DNA of 13,003 nucleotides from Flavobacteriia bacterium (GTDB taxonomy: Bacteria; Bacteroidota; Bacteroidia; Flavobacteriales_D; Crocinitomicaceae). Below, in pieces: positions 1 through 7,622 of this stretch. The notes beneath the pieces were generated by a model. The model was not told the DNA's origin. It was given only the letters and a program-made list of their open reading frames with translations, and ran no database searches. Location: positions 1-13,003 of the forward strand of contig RFSL01000013.1 in the NCBI GenBank assembly GCA_009923965.1. Direction: 5' to 3'. The position numbers and the translations under genes are program-made. The number at the start of each line of letters is the position of its first letter. Position 1 is the stretch's first letter.

Positions 1-6
1 TCCTTT

Positions 7-64
7 CTGAAACTTAAATTTTTTAAAAATGTTCTTGCAGAAATTTTAAAAATTTAAGTTTCAG
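7..64. repeat. Long AT-rich inverted repeat (hairpin)
   Basis: The arms at 7-23 and 48-64 are perfect reverse complements over 17 bases (CTGAAACTTAAATTTTT and its complement). A second paired block follows inward (26-30 with 43-47) after a 2-base bulge. The apex is the 12-base segment 31-42. Together these give about 22 paired positions. It could be a transcription terminator for a gene left of the window, read from either strand, or a small mobile or intergenic repeat. It lacks the GC-rich stem of a classical rho-independent terminator. Confidence 0.6.
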
Positions 65-304
65 TTCAGTAGCTAAAACCAAGAGATTCAAGGCCGAAAT
101 TAGTTTCGTTAATATTCACCAAATAGCCCTCACTTTGATTAAATTATTGATTTTCAAAATTCAAGTGATTTACTGGTACGATTGCGAACACTCAATAATC
201 TATTAATTCGTCCACTAGATTTACACTCTATTTGGAAAAATGTAAACGGAGTTGTTTTTATAAATGCTTTTCAGTTAAAATAATGAACTCAATACAACAT
301 AAAT

Positions 305-312
305 TATATTTA
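305..312 (+). promoter_or_regulatory. Possible -7 promoter element for porZ
   Basis: TATATTTA matches the Bacteroidota TAnnTTTG consensus in all but the last base. It lies 27 bases before the porZ ATG, which would leave a short leader. No clear -33 TTG is present at the usual distance, so the call is tentative. Confidence 0.35.
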
Positions 313-339
313 GTCGTTGGTTGAAAGAACAAGATTCCC

Positions 340-2655
340 ATGAAAATTCTACTGATTGTTTTTTCTTTTTTACTATTCATAAAATCACAAGCCCAAATTA
401 CTACAGGAACTTGGCGTTTTCATTCTGCAACAAGCAAAGCAATAGCAATTTCAGCATCAGAATCAACAGTGTTTACAGCTTTTGAAAACGGCTTGTTTGA
501 ATATGACATAGCTTCGAAAGAAAAGAAATTATGGACCGCTATTAATGGTCTTTCAGATATTGAAATTTCTTGTCTTTTTTATTGTGCCGAAACAAATCAA
601 TTGTATATCGGATATAAGAATGGGAATATTGATGTTCTAAAAGAAGGAGAGGTTTTTAACATTCCTGCATTAAAATTAGCTTCGATTCCCTATTCTAAAA
701 AAATTAATTCCTTCAGAAGAAATGGCGATTTTATTTTAGCAGCGACTGATTTTTCTATTGTGAAAATTAACGATGAAAAAAAGGAAATTAAAGATACTTA
801 TTACCCAACAGATGGTTTGGAAAAAATAGTAGATGTTGCCTTAATAGCAGATACACTATTTGCTCTTACTCCTTCAAAATTACTTTATGCAAATTATACT
901 AATCCCGCCTTGCCGGATCCTGCTCAATGGACTACTGACATGCGATTACCGCAAATTTCTACAAATTTTTATGCAGGATTAGAGAATTTTAATACTATTT
1001 TCTTTGTCCTTTTTAAAACACCAACGTATGGTTCTGATACCATTTTTCGTTTAACAAGCAATGGTAAAGAAGTCTTTGCACCTTCGCCGTTTTCACTTGA
1101 AATTAATTCTATTTCTGCAAGTGACTCTTATTTGCATGTAAATACAGAAGGTGGGATTTCACTTTTTAATGCCAATTTGTTACAAACAGCAGGATACAGC
1201 GCCTCAAATTTCAACCAATGGTTTTCTGTTGCAAACTCTGTTTTAAATTCCACAGGTTTATGGTCAGCAGATAAAAATGTTGGACTTATGTTTTATCCCG
1301 ATGAATTTAACTTTCAAATAATTAGTGTTTCAGGTACTAAAAACAAAGATTTTTATTCAATGGATGTTAATGATGGAAAATTAGCAATCGCTTCTGGTGG
1401 ATTATCTGGAAATGGCCCTTCATTTTATAAAAGTGGCATTCACTTTTTTGAAGATGAGGAGTGGAGAAATATCAATATTGATGCTGTTCCAAGTTGGCAA
1501 AATCAAAATATCTGGGATTTTTTAGACGTTTCAATCAATCCAAAAAATAGCGAGCAATCTGCCGTTTGTACCTATTCTGAATTTCCTTTGTCGGTGCTAG
1601 ATAATGGTACTGTACAAAATTATAATGCCTCGAATTCTACTTTAGAAATCATGTCATTGGGAACTACTTGGACACTTGTTTCTGATGTTTGTTATGATGG
1701 CAGTGGAAATTTATGGGCTTTGAATGGCTACACGCTAAAACCTCTTAATGTAATGGATAATAATGGCGTTTGGTATAACTATGATGTCGGTACTGCAGCT
1801 CGAAATAAGTTTACCAAAAAAATGATTGTAGATTTTGATGGAAATATTTGGTTTGCGACAATTAGTGACGGGATGTTTGGTTATTCTACAAACAATTCCC
1901 TTGCAGACCCTTCAGATGATGCATACATTAATTTAAGGACTGGTGTTTTTTCAGGTGATCTTCCTTCTCAAAATGTCACTGCTTTGGCCGCAGATTTTGA
2001 TGGGGAAATTTGGATTGGGACAGATGCAGGTTTTGCAATACTTTACAACGCAAATTCAGCATTTACAGCAGTCGCAGGGGAATATGACGCACAGCGCATA
2101 AAAGTAGAATTTGAGGGAAATGTTGAATATCTTCTTGGAAATACCCACATTACAGATATTGAAGTCGATGGTGGTAATCGGAAGTGGATGGCTACAGCTT
2201 CTGCCGGTATTTTATTGCTTTCTCAAGATGGATCTGAAATTTTGGAGCAGCATACCACAAAAAATTCACCCTTGATCTCAGATAATATTCTTGATTTAAA
2301 ATTAGATCAGACTACAGGAGAATTATTTATTATTACAGACAAGGGCTTGGTTTCTTATCGGACAAATGCAACATATGAAGACCCCGAATACGCTACAACA
2401 AAAGTTTTTCCTAATCCAGTGCGACCAAATTATGCCGGTGTAGTTACTATTCAAGGTATCCGTTATAATTCAGATGTGAAAGTTACAGATGTTGCAGGAA
2501 ATTTAGTTTACAAAACTACCTCAAATGGAGGCACTGCAACTTGGGATGTTAAAACATTAGGAGGAGATGCAGTTGCAAGCGGCGTTTACATTATTTGGAC
2601 TGCCACAAATGAAGGAAAAGACGAAAAAGTTGCTAAAGTCTTGGTTATCCGTTAA
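340..2655 (+). CDS. porZ: PorZ-like type IX secretion system beta-propeller protein
   Basis: This is a surface protein of the T9SS attachment complex. In Porphyromonas, PorZ works with PorU, PorV and PorQ and delivers anionic lipopolysaccharide for cargo anchoring. The 771-residue product is close to the length of Porphyromonas PorZ (about 776). Residues 1-19 form a signal peptide (MKILLIVFSFLLFIKSQAQ, cleavage near SQA|Q). The mature N-terminus has the family pattern: W-x-x-H near the start, then NGLFEYD, NGLSD and IGYKNGNIDVL, which are propeller blades. Further propeller repeats (NGLSD, DGNIWFAT, DGEIWIGTDAG, NRKWMATASAGI) run to about residue 680. The last 85 residues, starting at KVFPNPV (about 687), form a type A sorting-like domain, which PorZ retains. 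The ATG at 340 directly precedes the signal peptide. A generic two-component-regulator-propeller secreted protein is the main alternative, but the N-terminal pattern favours PorZ. Confidence 0.82.
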   Translation: MKILLIVFSFLLFIKSQAQITTGTWRFHSATSKAIAISASESTVFTAFENGLFEYDIASKEKKLWTAINGLSDIEISCLFYCAETNQLYIGYKNGNIDVLKEGEVFNIPALKLASIPYSKKINSFRRNGDFILAATDFSIVKINDEKKEIKDTYYPTDGLEKIVDVALIADTLFALTPSKLLYANYTNPALPDPAQWTTDMRLPQISTNFYAGLENFNTIFFVLFKTPTYGSDTIFRLTSNGKEVFAPSPFSLEINSISASDSYLHVNTEGGISLFNANLLQTAGYSASNFNQWFSVANSVLNSTGLWSADKNVGLMFYPDEFNFQIISVSGTKNKDFYSMDVNDGKLAIASGGLSGNGPSFYKSGIHFFEDEEWRNINIDAVPSWQNQNIWDFLDVSINPKNSEQSAVCTYSEFPLSVLDNGTVQNYNASNSTLEIMSLGTTWTLVSDVCYDGSGNLWALNGYTLKPLNVMDNNGVWYNYDVGTAARNKFTKKMIVDFDGNIWFATISDGMFGYSTNNSLADPSDDAYINLRTGVFSGDLPSQNVTALAADFDGEIWIGTDAGFAILYNANSAFTAVAGEYDAQRIKVEFEGNVEYLLGNTHITDIEVDGGNRKWMATASAGILLLSQDGSEILEQHTTKNSPLISDNILDLKLDQTTGELFIITDKGLVSYRTNATYEDPEYATTKVFPNPVRPNYAGVVTIQGIRYNSDVKVTDVAGNLVYKTTSNGGTATWDVKTLGGDAVASGVYIIWTATNEGKDEKVAKVLVIR

Positions 2656-3005
2656 GCTTGCTCAGAATAATAATCGTTGGCGATAAAATAGTCGAGCATT
2701 GACTGCTTCATGAGGTGCTGCTGTTCTCGGTGTTCCAAAGGTGGAAGTGTTTTTAAGAGTTTAAAGTGTGGCCACGATTCTTCATCTCTCCCCTCAAATT
2801 CATAGTAACCATAAGGTTCTAAAAGTGTACAAATTGCAATGTGAAATAAGTCTGTTTTCTCTTGTTTGGAAAAATTTTTATAGCCCAAGCCTAATTCATT
2901 TACGCCAATAAGAAAGAGCATAGCTTGCAGGTCCATTCCCTCACCAAAGGTAAGTTCAAGATGGGTTTTTAATTTTTGGAAACGCAATTCTATGTCATGA
3001 TCCAT
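2652..3005 (-). CDS. Conserved hypothetical protein, small soluble
   Basis: I do not recognise a characterised family, though the sequence resembles an uncharacterised protein conserved in Bacteroidota (core patterns LIGVNELGLGYKNFSKQEK, AICTLLEPYGYYEF and WPHFK). The 117-residue product has no signal peptide or membrane segment, is rich in acidic and aromatic residues, and is probably cytoplasmic and helical. I place the start at the ATG on complement 3003-3005. The frame also offers an ATG at 3018-3020 and a TTG at 3021-3023, but these lie beside or inside a perfect -7 promoter element (3010-3017), so they would not be in the transcript. Its stop codon overlaps the porZ stop by 4 bases, tail to tail. 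The gene is divergent from mnmE, with 105 bases between the two starts. Confidence 0.8.
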   Translation of the reverse strand: MDHDIELRFQKLKTHLELTFGEGMDLQAMLFLIGVNELGLGYKNFSKQEKTDLFHIAICTLLEPYGYYEFEGRDEESWPHFKLLKTLPPLEHREQQHLMKQSMLDYFIANDYYSEQA

Positions 3006-3009
3006 GGTG

Positions 3010-3017
3010 CAAAGGTA
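3010..3017 (-). promoter_or_regulatory. -7 promoter element of the 2652-3005 gene
   Basis: Read on the minus strand this is TACCTTTG, a perfect TAnnTTTG match, followed by exactly four bases (CACC) and the ATG. Transcription normally starts a few bases after this element, so the mRNA would begin at or next to the start codon and be leaderless. No convincing -33 TTG was found upstream. Confidence 0.65.
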
Positions 3018-3074
3018 CATCAAATGTCTTGAAAGGACTTTGTTATTTTACTTGAAATCTAAGTTCTTTGTTCA

Positions 3075-3106
3075 TTTGCAATCGGTACTTTGTTTCTTTA
3101 ACTTTG
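3075..3106 (+). promoter_or_regulatory. Promoter of mnmE (TTTG-N20-TAnnTTTG)
   Basis: TTTG at 3075-3078 and TAACTTTG at 3099-3106 are separated by 20 bases, an excellent match to the Bacteroidota -33/-7 promoter. Only four bases (TCAA) separate the -7 element from the mnmE ATG at 3111, which again predicts a leaderless transcript. Confidence 0.75.
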
Positions 3107-3110
3107 TCAA

Positions 3111-4466
3111 ATGTTTCAAACGGAAGATACTATTTGTGCTCTAGCTACTCCAAATGGTATCGGAGCGATTTCTCTCATTCGTATTTCTGGACCGAAATCA
3201 CTCGTTTTAACTGAACAATTTTTTAGTAAACCGCTTCAAGATAAAGCATCTCATACAAGTCACTTTGGACTTTTCTCTGCACCTGATAAAACTTTAATTG
3301 ATGAGGTTTTAGTCTCTGTCTTTAGCGAAGGTAAAAGTTTCACAGGCGAAGAAAGTGTAGAAATCTCTTGTCACGCATCGCCTTATATCCAGCAACAAAT
3401 TTTACAAGTACTTTGCGCAGCAGGCTGTCGTTTAGCAGAACCAGGTGAATTTACAAGACGTGCTTTTTTAAACGGAAAGCTCGATTTATCACAAGCGGAA
3501 GCCATTGCAGACCTTATTGCTTCACAATCACGCCAAGCACATTTAGTTGCTTTACGGCAATTACGCGGCAATTTTTCCTCCGAATTAAAAGACCTGCGCG
3601 AAAAACTAATCCATTTTGCTTCTCTCATTGAATTGGAGCTCGATTTCTCAGAGGAAGATGTAGAATTTGCCGATCGCAGTGCACTCAAAACATTGATTTC
3701 AGAAGTTTTGGCAATTATTAAGCGCTTAGCAAAATCCTTTGACTTAGGAAATGCCCTTAAAAATGGTGTTCCTGTAGCCTTGGTTGGAGCTCCAAATACC
3801 GGAAAAAGTACACTTTTAAATCAATTATTGGGCGAAGAACGGGCTATTGTGAGCAACATACCCGGAACAACAAGAGATGTAATTGAGGAAACACTGAATA
3901 TCGATGGAATTCTTTTTCGCTTAATTGACACAGCTGGAATTCGCGAAACTAATGAAACCATTGAAGCCATGGGAATTGCTCGGTCTCAGCAAAAGATTGA
4001 ACAAGCAAGCATTGTGCTCTGTTTAGCTGATGCCAATGATACGGGTTCACTTTCTGACACAACCATTTGGGTAGCGAAATTAAAAACACAATTTCCCGAA
4101 AAACACATTCTTCTTTTAGTTAACAAAGCTGATTTGAATCCTAATTTAAACCCCGAAGGACTTTGTATAAGCGCCAAAACAGGAACTGGAATAGAAGAAT
4201 TAAAAAATAGTTTGGTTGCACTTGTTGTAAGTAATTTTGATTTGCAAAATGAAACTATTGTTTCTTCTACGCGTCACTATGAGGCCCTAATAAAAACTAA
4301 TGAGACGCTAGAAAAAGCTAAGAATGGTTTGGAAGATGCAACAAGCGCAGATTTTATTGCCATGGACATTCGCCAAGCAATGTATCACTTAGGAACAATT
4401 ACAGGAGATATTTCAACAGATGATCTTTTGGGTAATATATTTAGTAAGTTTTGTATCGGGAAGTAG
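3111..4466 (+). CDS. mnmE: tRNA uridine-5-carboxymethylaminomethyl(34) synthesis GTPase MnmE
   Basis: MnmE, with partner MnmG, modifies the wobble uridine (U34) of certain tRNAs in the cytoplasm, using GTP hydrolysis, a folate one-carbon unit and glycine or ammonia. The 451 residues match the normal family length. The N-terminal TrmE domain starts with the typical DTICALATPNGIGAISLIRISG. A central helical region includes EPGEFTRRAFLNGKLDLSQAEA. The G domain is complete: G1 GAPNTGKST near residue 225, the G2 region TTRD near 253, G3 DTAG near 273 and G4 NKAD near 338. The chain ends in DLLGNIFSKFCIGK, carrying the invariant C-terminal CIGK whose cysteine is needed for modification. No defect is visible. 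The start follows a perfect promoter by four bases. Confidence 0.97.
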   Translation: MFQTEDTICALATPNGIGAISLIRISGPKSLVLTEQFFSKPLQDKASHTSHFGLFSAPDKTLIDEVLVSVFSEGKSFTGEESVEISCHASPYIQQQILQVLCAAGCRLAEPGEFTRRAFLNGKLDLSQAEAIADLIASQSRQAHLVALRQLRGNFSSELKDLREKLIHFASLIELELDFSEEDVEFADRSALKTLISEVLAIIKRLAKSFDLGNALKNGVPVALVGAPNTGKSTLLNQLLGEERAIVSNIPGTTRDVIEETLNIDGILFRLIDTAGIRETNETIEAMGIARSQQKIEQASIVLCLADANDTGSLSDTTIWVAKLKTQFPEKHILLLVNKADLNPNLNPEGLCISAKTGTGIEELKNSLVALVVSNFDLQNETIVSSTRHYEALIKTNETLEKAKNGLEDATSADFIAMDIRQAMYHLGTITGDISTDDLLGNIFSKFCIGK

Positions 4467-4510
4467 GAGCAGTATTAGTTCTATATGACTTATCATACAT
4501 ACTATTAAAA

Positions 4511-4538
4511 TTTGAAAACAATTGATTCATTAGATTTG
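4511..4538 (+). promoter_or_regulatory. Probable promoter of the beta-helix gene pair
   Basis: TAGATTTG at 4531-4538 is a perfect -7 element, and a TTTG lies at 4511-4514, 16 bases upstream (slightly short spacing). Transcription would begin near 4544, about 15 bases before the ATG at 4558. The second beta-helix gene follows after only 9 bases and has no promoter of its own that I can see, so this promoter probably serves both. Confidence 0.5.
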
Positions 4539-4557
4539 TTATCTTGAAAAACATGCT

Positions 4558-5935
4558 ATGAAAATTATATTTTTAGTTTTTATTGGTTTTATGTTATGTG
4601 CCACCGTAGAGGCTCAAACATTCGTTTCGGGTGGGATTTACCAAAATACAAATTGGAGTATTAATAACGGGTTCTGTTGTGGTCTTTCCTGGAAATACCT
4701 TAACCATTGATCCTGGGGTGGAAATTTTAATCAACAATGATATCGATGATTCCCTTTACATTGAAACCAGAGGGACTATAAATATGTTGGGAAACAATCA
4801 GTTACCGATAACGATTCGCACACTAAACGACACGAGCAACATCGGTTGGATTGGATTTGTATGTACTTCATCTCAAGGGGGTGTCTTAAATGCAAATCAT
4901 TTCTCTATCTCCAATGCGCAAGTTCCTTTTAATTACGAATCTCCACTTGCCCTTTATTCCTATACTAATTGTTCTTTTAACCATTGTGGACAAGCTGTAA
5001 CTGTAGGAAATGAAACTGTTTTGAACAATTGTCAATTCATAGGAAACAATTCTGCAGTTTATGGTTGGAGCTACTTCACTGTCGATAATTGTTTTTTTAA
5101 AGACAATGGAACCGCCATTAATGCCTACAGTACATCCTTTACGATGACGGGGACAACGTTTTTAGAAAATTCAAACGCGCTTGTTTTTTCTGCAAGTGTT
5201 TTCGATTCTATGTCGATTACGAATTGTCAGTTCCTAAACAACGGTACCGCAATAAATTTTCCTAACAACGGAAAAATTGAAAATTGTACTTTTTTAGATA
5301 ACGTTACTGGTATTCAAAGCTCCTACGGATGTAAAATTAGCAACAATGTATTCAGTTACAATGAAGTTGCAGTTGACGTTTCTGTTTTGACTGAGCTAGT
5401 AAACAACCAAATCAAGAATAATATGGGAGGCGTAAGAATTTCAGGTATATCAAGCATCGAAAATGCCCCCATTATTACCAACAATGAAATTTGCGAAAAC
5501 ATCAACTACAATATTAATAACAACACCAATGTAAATTATTCGCTGTTAACCAACTGCTTTTGTAGCCTTGATTCTGCAGGAATTGAACAATCAATCATAG
5601 ATGGATACGACGATATAACAAAAGGACTAATCAATTACCAAATATTTGACTCTTCTTGCACTATCCTACTTGGCACGGTTTTAAAATTCAATCAGGTTGC
5701 TTCGCTTTCTACGAACGAAATTGAAGATTTTACTTTTGAAAATCCAGTGGGAAATACGCTCACATTCCTTAGCGCTGAAACTATCGATGAAATAGAGATC
5801 TCCGACTTAAATGGAAAAGTTCTTGTTTTGAAGTCTTTCGCCCTAAATAAATTCAATGTATCGGATCTAAATCCTGGATTCCTCATTATAAAAAGAGTTA
5901 ATCAAACCTCAGCAAATCAAAAATTTATCAAATAA
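4558..5935 (+). pseudogene. Frameshifted secreted beta-helix protein with T9SS sorting domain
   Basis: The gene starts at ATG 4558 with a clear signal peptide (MKIIFLVFIGFMLCATVEAQ) and FVSGGIYQNTNWSI, but this frame terminates at 4708-4710. The rest of the protein (ITGSVVVFPGNTLTIDPGVEI onward, from about 4664 to 5935) continues in the +1 frame. The intact neighbour at 5945 has the same two blocks joined in one frame: QTNVSGGIYQNTTWTL, then VTGSIVIFPNRTLTIEPGV. Relative to that copy, 17 bases are missing after 4662, so the reading frame breaks. The +1 frame could formally begin at GTG 4631, but that would give an unexported protein starting mid-motif. The body has NNCxFxxN-type beta-helix coils, an NCFCSLDS plus DGYDDITKGL block near the C-terminal third, and a type A sorting domain (FENPVGNTLTF to FIK). 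It is a decayed gene or carries a sequencing error. Its expected cell location was the surface or medium. Confidence 0.8.
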
Positions 5936-5944
5936 CAATAGGAT

Positions 5945-7342
5945 ATGAAAACTACCTTATTTTTTTTAGCAGCACTTTGTTCCTTTTCAATGTTTGCTCA
6001 AACCAATGTTTCTGGTGGCATCTACCAAAATACAACATGGACATTGGCAGGTAGCCCATATATGGTTACTGGATCCATTGTAATTTTTCCAAACAGAACA
6101 CTAACCATCGAACCTGGCGTGCAGGTAATTTGTACCGCTGATACCACTTTCAATACTGGTAATTTTATTTATATAGAAGTCCGCGGAACACTAATTGCAG
6201 ATGGAACAAGCAATATACCAGTTGTTTTTAAAAGTACAAACAACACTACTGGCTCTTACAATTGGGAAGGGATTCGAATCAAAGGCAGTCAAGAGGGTAG
6301 TGTTCAATTGAATCATTTCGAATTGCATAATTCATTTTATGGAATTTACAACGACATTCCTCAACCAGGCGTAAGCTATACCTTTGATGAATGTTATTTC
6401 AGGTCGAATAATTATGCCCTTCAGTTGAATGCCGACTTAATCTACAACAACTGTACATTTGAATCAAATGGTGTCGGTCAAGCAGCACAAATCCAATATG
6501 GAACTCTTACTGCAACTAATTGTATGTTTTCTTATAACTTTTGCTCATTCACTTGGTCTAACAACATCAATGTAACCAATTGCACCTTTGTTGGAAACCA
6601 AAATAACATAATTGGATCTCAGGGAAACATTCAAAATTGTCAATTTCTGAATAATAACTTTGGCTTTGCTGAAAGTTCTAACATATTCGTTAACAATTGC
6701 TATTTTGAGGGAAATGGGACGGGTATTGAAGGTAATTCTAGTTGTGAAATAACTAATTCCACTTTCTTTAACAACTCCATCGCCATGAAAATTGGAGACG
6801 CATGCATTGTGAGTCAAAATCAAATCAATGGAAATGGCATTGGCATTCAAGTAACGGCATATAATCCTACCTCTACCATCATCGACAACAACAGCATTTG
6901 CAACAACAGCATTCATAACCTAGAAAATTTAACCGATAAAAACTACCAAGTCAATTTAAACTGCTTTTGTTCACAAGATTCAACCGTCATCGAAAACGGA
7001 ATCTACGATGGCTACGATGACATTACACGGGGCTTGGTAAACTATGCGATTTACAACGATTCATGTCAAAACATTCTCACCTATGTTACTAAAGTTGTCT
7101 TAGATAATCCTGCGTCTATTTCTGAATTGAATCAGAATTGGCACGCTTGGTTTGATGGTAGCCAACTTGTTATAGAAAACAATTTACCTTCAACCTATTC
7201 GGTGATCAATGCATTGGGTCTGCAAGTTTCTGAACATCATTTAGGCAATGGCCAGGCTCGATTAAGCCTTGATATTCCTTCAGGAATTTACACTATTAAA
7301 GGCTCTAATGGAAAAACAGTAAAAGTGTTTATCGGAAACTAA
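5945..7342 (+). CDS. Secreted right-handed beta-helix protein with T9SS sorting domain
   Basis: The 465-residue product has a signal peptide (MKTTLFFLAALCSFSMFAQ, cleavage at FA|Q after residue 18). A leading block with LTIEPGVQV is typical of secreted parallel beta-helix proteins. About a dozen coils of roughly 20 residues follow with the recurring pattern N-C-x-F-x-x-N (for example NNCTFESNG, TNCMFSYN, TNCTFVGNQ, QNCQFLNNN, NNCYFEGNG), where stacked Asn ladders are expected. A conserved NCFCSQDS plus YDGYDDITRGLVNY block lies near residues 335-366. The last 75 residues (from about 392, ending in VKVFIGN) look like a divergent type A sorting domain. It is a tandem paralogue of the broken gene upstream, 9 bases away, and probably co-transcribed with it. 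Its substrate or binding target is unknown; an adhesin or a polysaccharide-acting protein are possibilities only. Confidence 0.85.
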   Translation: MKTTLFFLAALCSFSMFAQTNVSGGIYQNTTWTLAGSPYMVTGSIVIFPNRTLTIEPGVQVICTADTTFNTGNFIYIEVRGTLIADGTSNIPVVFKSTNNTTGSYNWEGIRIKGSQEGSVQLNHFELHNSFYGIYNDIPQPGVSYTFDECYFRSNNYALQLNADLIYNNCTFESNGVGQAAQIQYGTLTATNCMFSYNFCSFTWSNNINVTNCTFVGNQNNIIGSQGNIQNCQFLNNNFGFAESSNIFVNNCYFEGNGTGIEGNSSCEITNSTFFNNSIAMKIGDACIVSQNQINGNGIGIQVTAYNPTSTIIDNNSICNNSIHNLENLTDKNYQVNLNCFCSQDSTVIENGIYDGYDDITRGLVNYAIYNDSCQNILTYVTKVVLDNPASISELNQNWHAWFDGSQLVIENNLPSTYSVINALGLQVSEHHLGNGQARLSLDIPSGIYTIKGSNGKTVKVFIGN

Positions 7343-7622
7343 CCAAACTGTGCTGTTTTATCATTACCAATCACTATTAGTTTTTTTATTTTGAGTTGCT
7401 TTTGTATTACTCGCTCATTTGCTTCAAAAAATTGATTTTAATAGTTTTATAGTGCAATCTTCTCGGAGAGATAATTTATAATCTGCAAACAGATTAATTT
7501 TAAACCCGCAGTTTTTAAAACCATTCATAACAATTCGTTTAATAGTTTATCGATATATAGGAATATTAAATGGTTTCTTCAGTATGGCATTAATATTGAC
7601 AGAAAAGAAATACCTTTGAAAT
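7343..7622 (+). other. 280-base intergenic spacer with small hairpin
   Basis: No gene is seen here. TAATCTG at 7479-7485 and CAGATTA at 7490-7496 form a perfect 7-base stem with a CAAA loop, followed by ATTTTAA. It is a weak candidate 3' end signal lying 137 bases after the beta-helix gene. The promoter of the next gene lies at 7611-7618. Confidence 0.4.
7611..7618 (+). promoter_or_regulatory. -7 promoter element of the DUF4256 gene
   Basis: TACCTTTG matches TAnnTTTG exactly and is followed by four bases (AAAT) and the ATG at 7623, which predicts a leaderless mRNA. A TTGAC lies at 7596-7600, but the gap to the -7 element is too short for a normal -33 box. Confidence 0.6.

Larger units (their letters stand above)
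1..339. other. Mostly non-coding region upstream of porZ
   Basis: No convincing gene is visible here on either strand. On the + strand, frame 1 stays open from the window edge to a TAA at 55-57. This could be the last 18 codons of an upstream gene (it reads SFLKLKFFKNVLAEILKI), but the stretch lies inside a large inverted repeat and is too short to identify. From memory, porZ often sits next to recO in Bacteroidota, so a recO tail is possible but unsupported. The remainder holds the inverted repeat at 7-64 and a near-consensus -7 element at 305-312. Confidence 0.5.

Noticed and set aside
1..57. C-terminal end of a recO-like gene
   Set aside because: Only 18 codons are visible and they coincide with an inverted repeat; the resemblance to RecO tails is too weak to call.
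3006..3023. Upstream TTG (3021-3023) or ATG (3018-3020) starts for the minus-strand hypothetical gene
   Set aside because: They lie beside or upstream of a perfect TAnnTTTG element at 3010-3017 that is followed by an ATG four bases later, so a transcript from this promoter would not include them.
3383..4177. Open minus-strand frames inside mnmE (3383-3688 and 3986-4177)
   Set aside because: They are antisense to a complete, strongly conserved GTPase, have no promoter element or family resemblance, and their composition mirrors the sense codons.
4631..4660. GTG at 4631 as the true start of an intact 434-residue protein
   Set aside because: It would begin inside the GGIYQNT motif in the wrong frame and discard a perfect signal peptide at 4558. 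The paralogue at 5945 shows the intended joining, so a frameshifted gene is the better reading.
4663..4672. Programmed ribosomal frameshift in the first beta-helix gene
   Set aside because: There is no slippery heptamer, stop-codon-based +1 site or clear downstream structure, and the loss relative to the paralogue is 17 bases, which fits a deletion better.
5692..6916. Minus-strand frames within the two beta-helix genes (5692-5886 and 6545-6916)
   Set aside because: They are antisense shadows of the repeat-rich coding sequence, with no signal peptide, promoter or recognisable domain.
4558..7342. CRISPR-like or short tandem DNA repeats in the Asn-rich region
   Set aside because: The periodicity is at the protein level (beta-helix coils of about 20 residues); the DNA units are not identical and there are no spacers.
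7479..7496. Intrinsic terminator for the beta-helix genes
   Set aside because: The 7-base AT-rich stem lacks a following U-tract and lies 137 bases past the stop codon.
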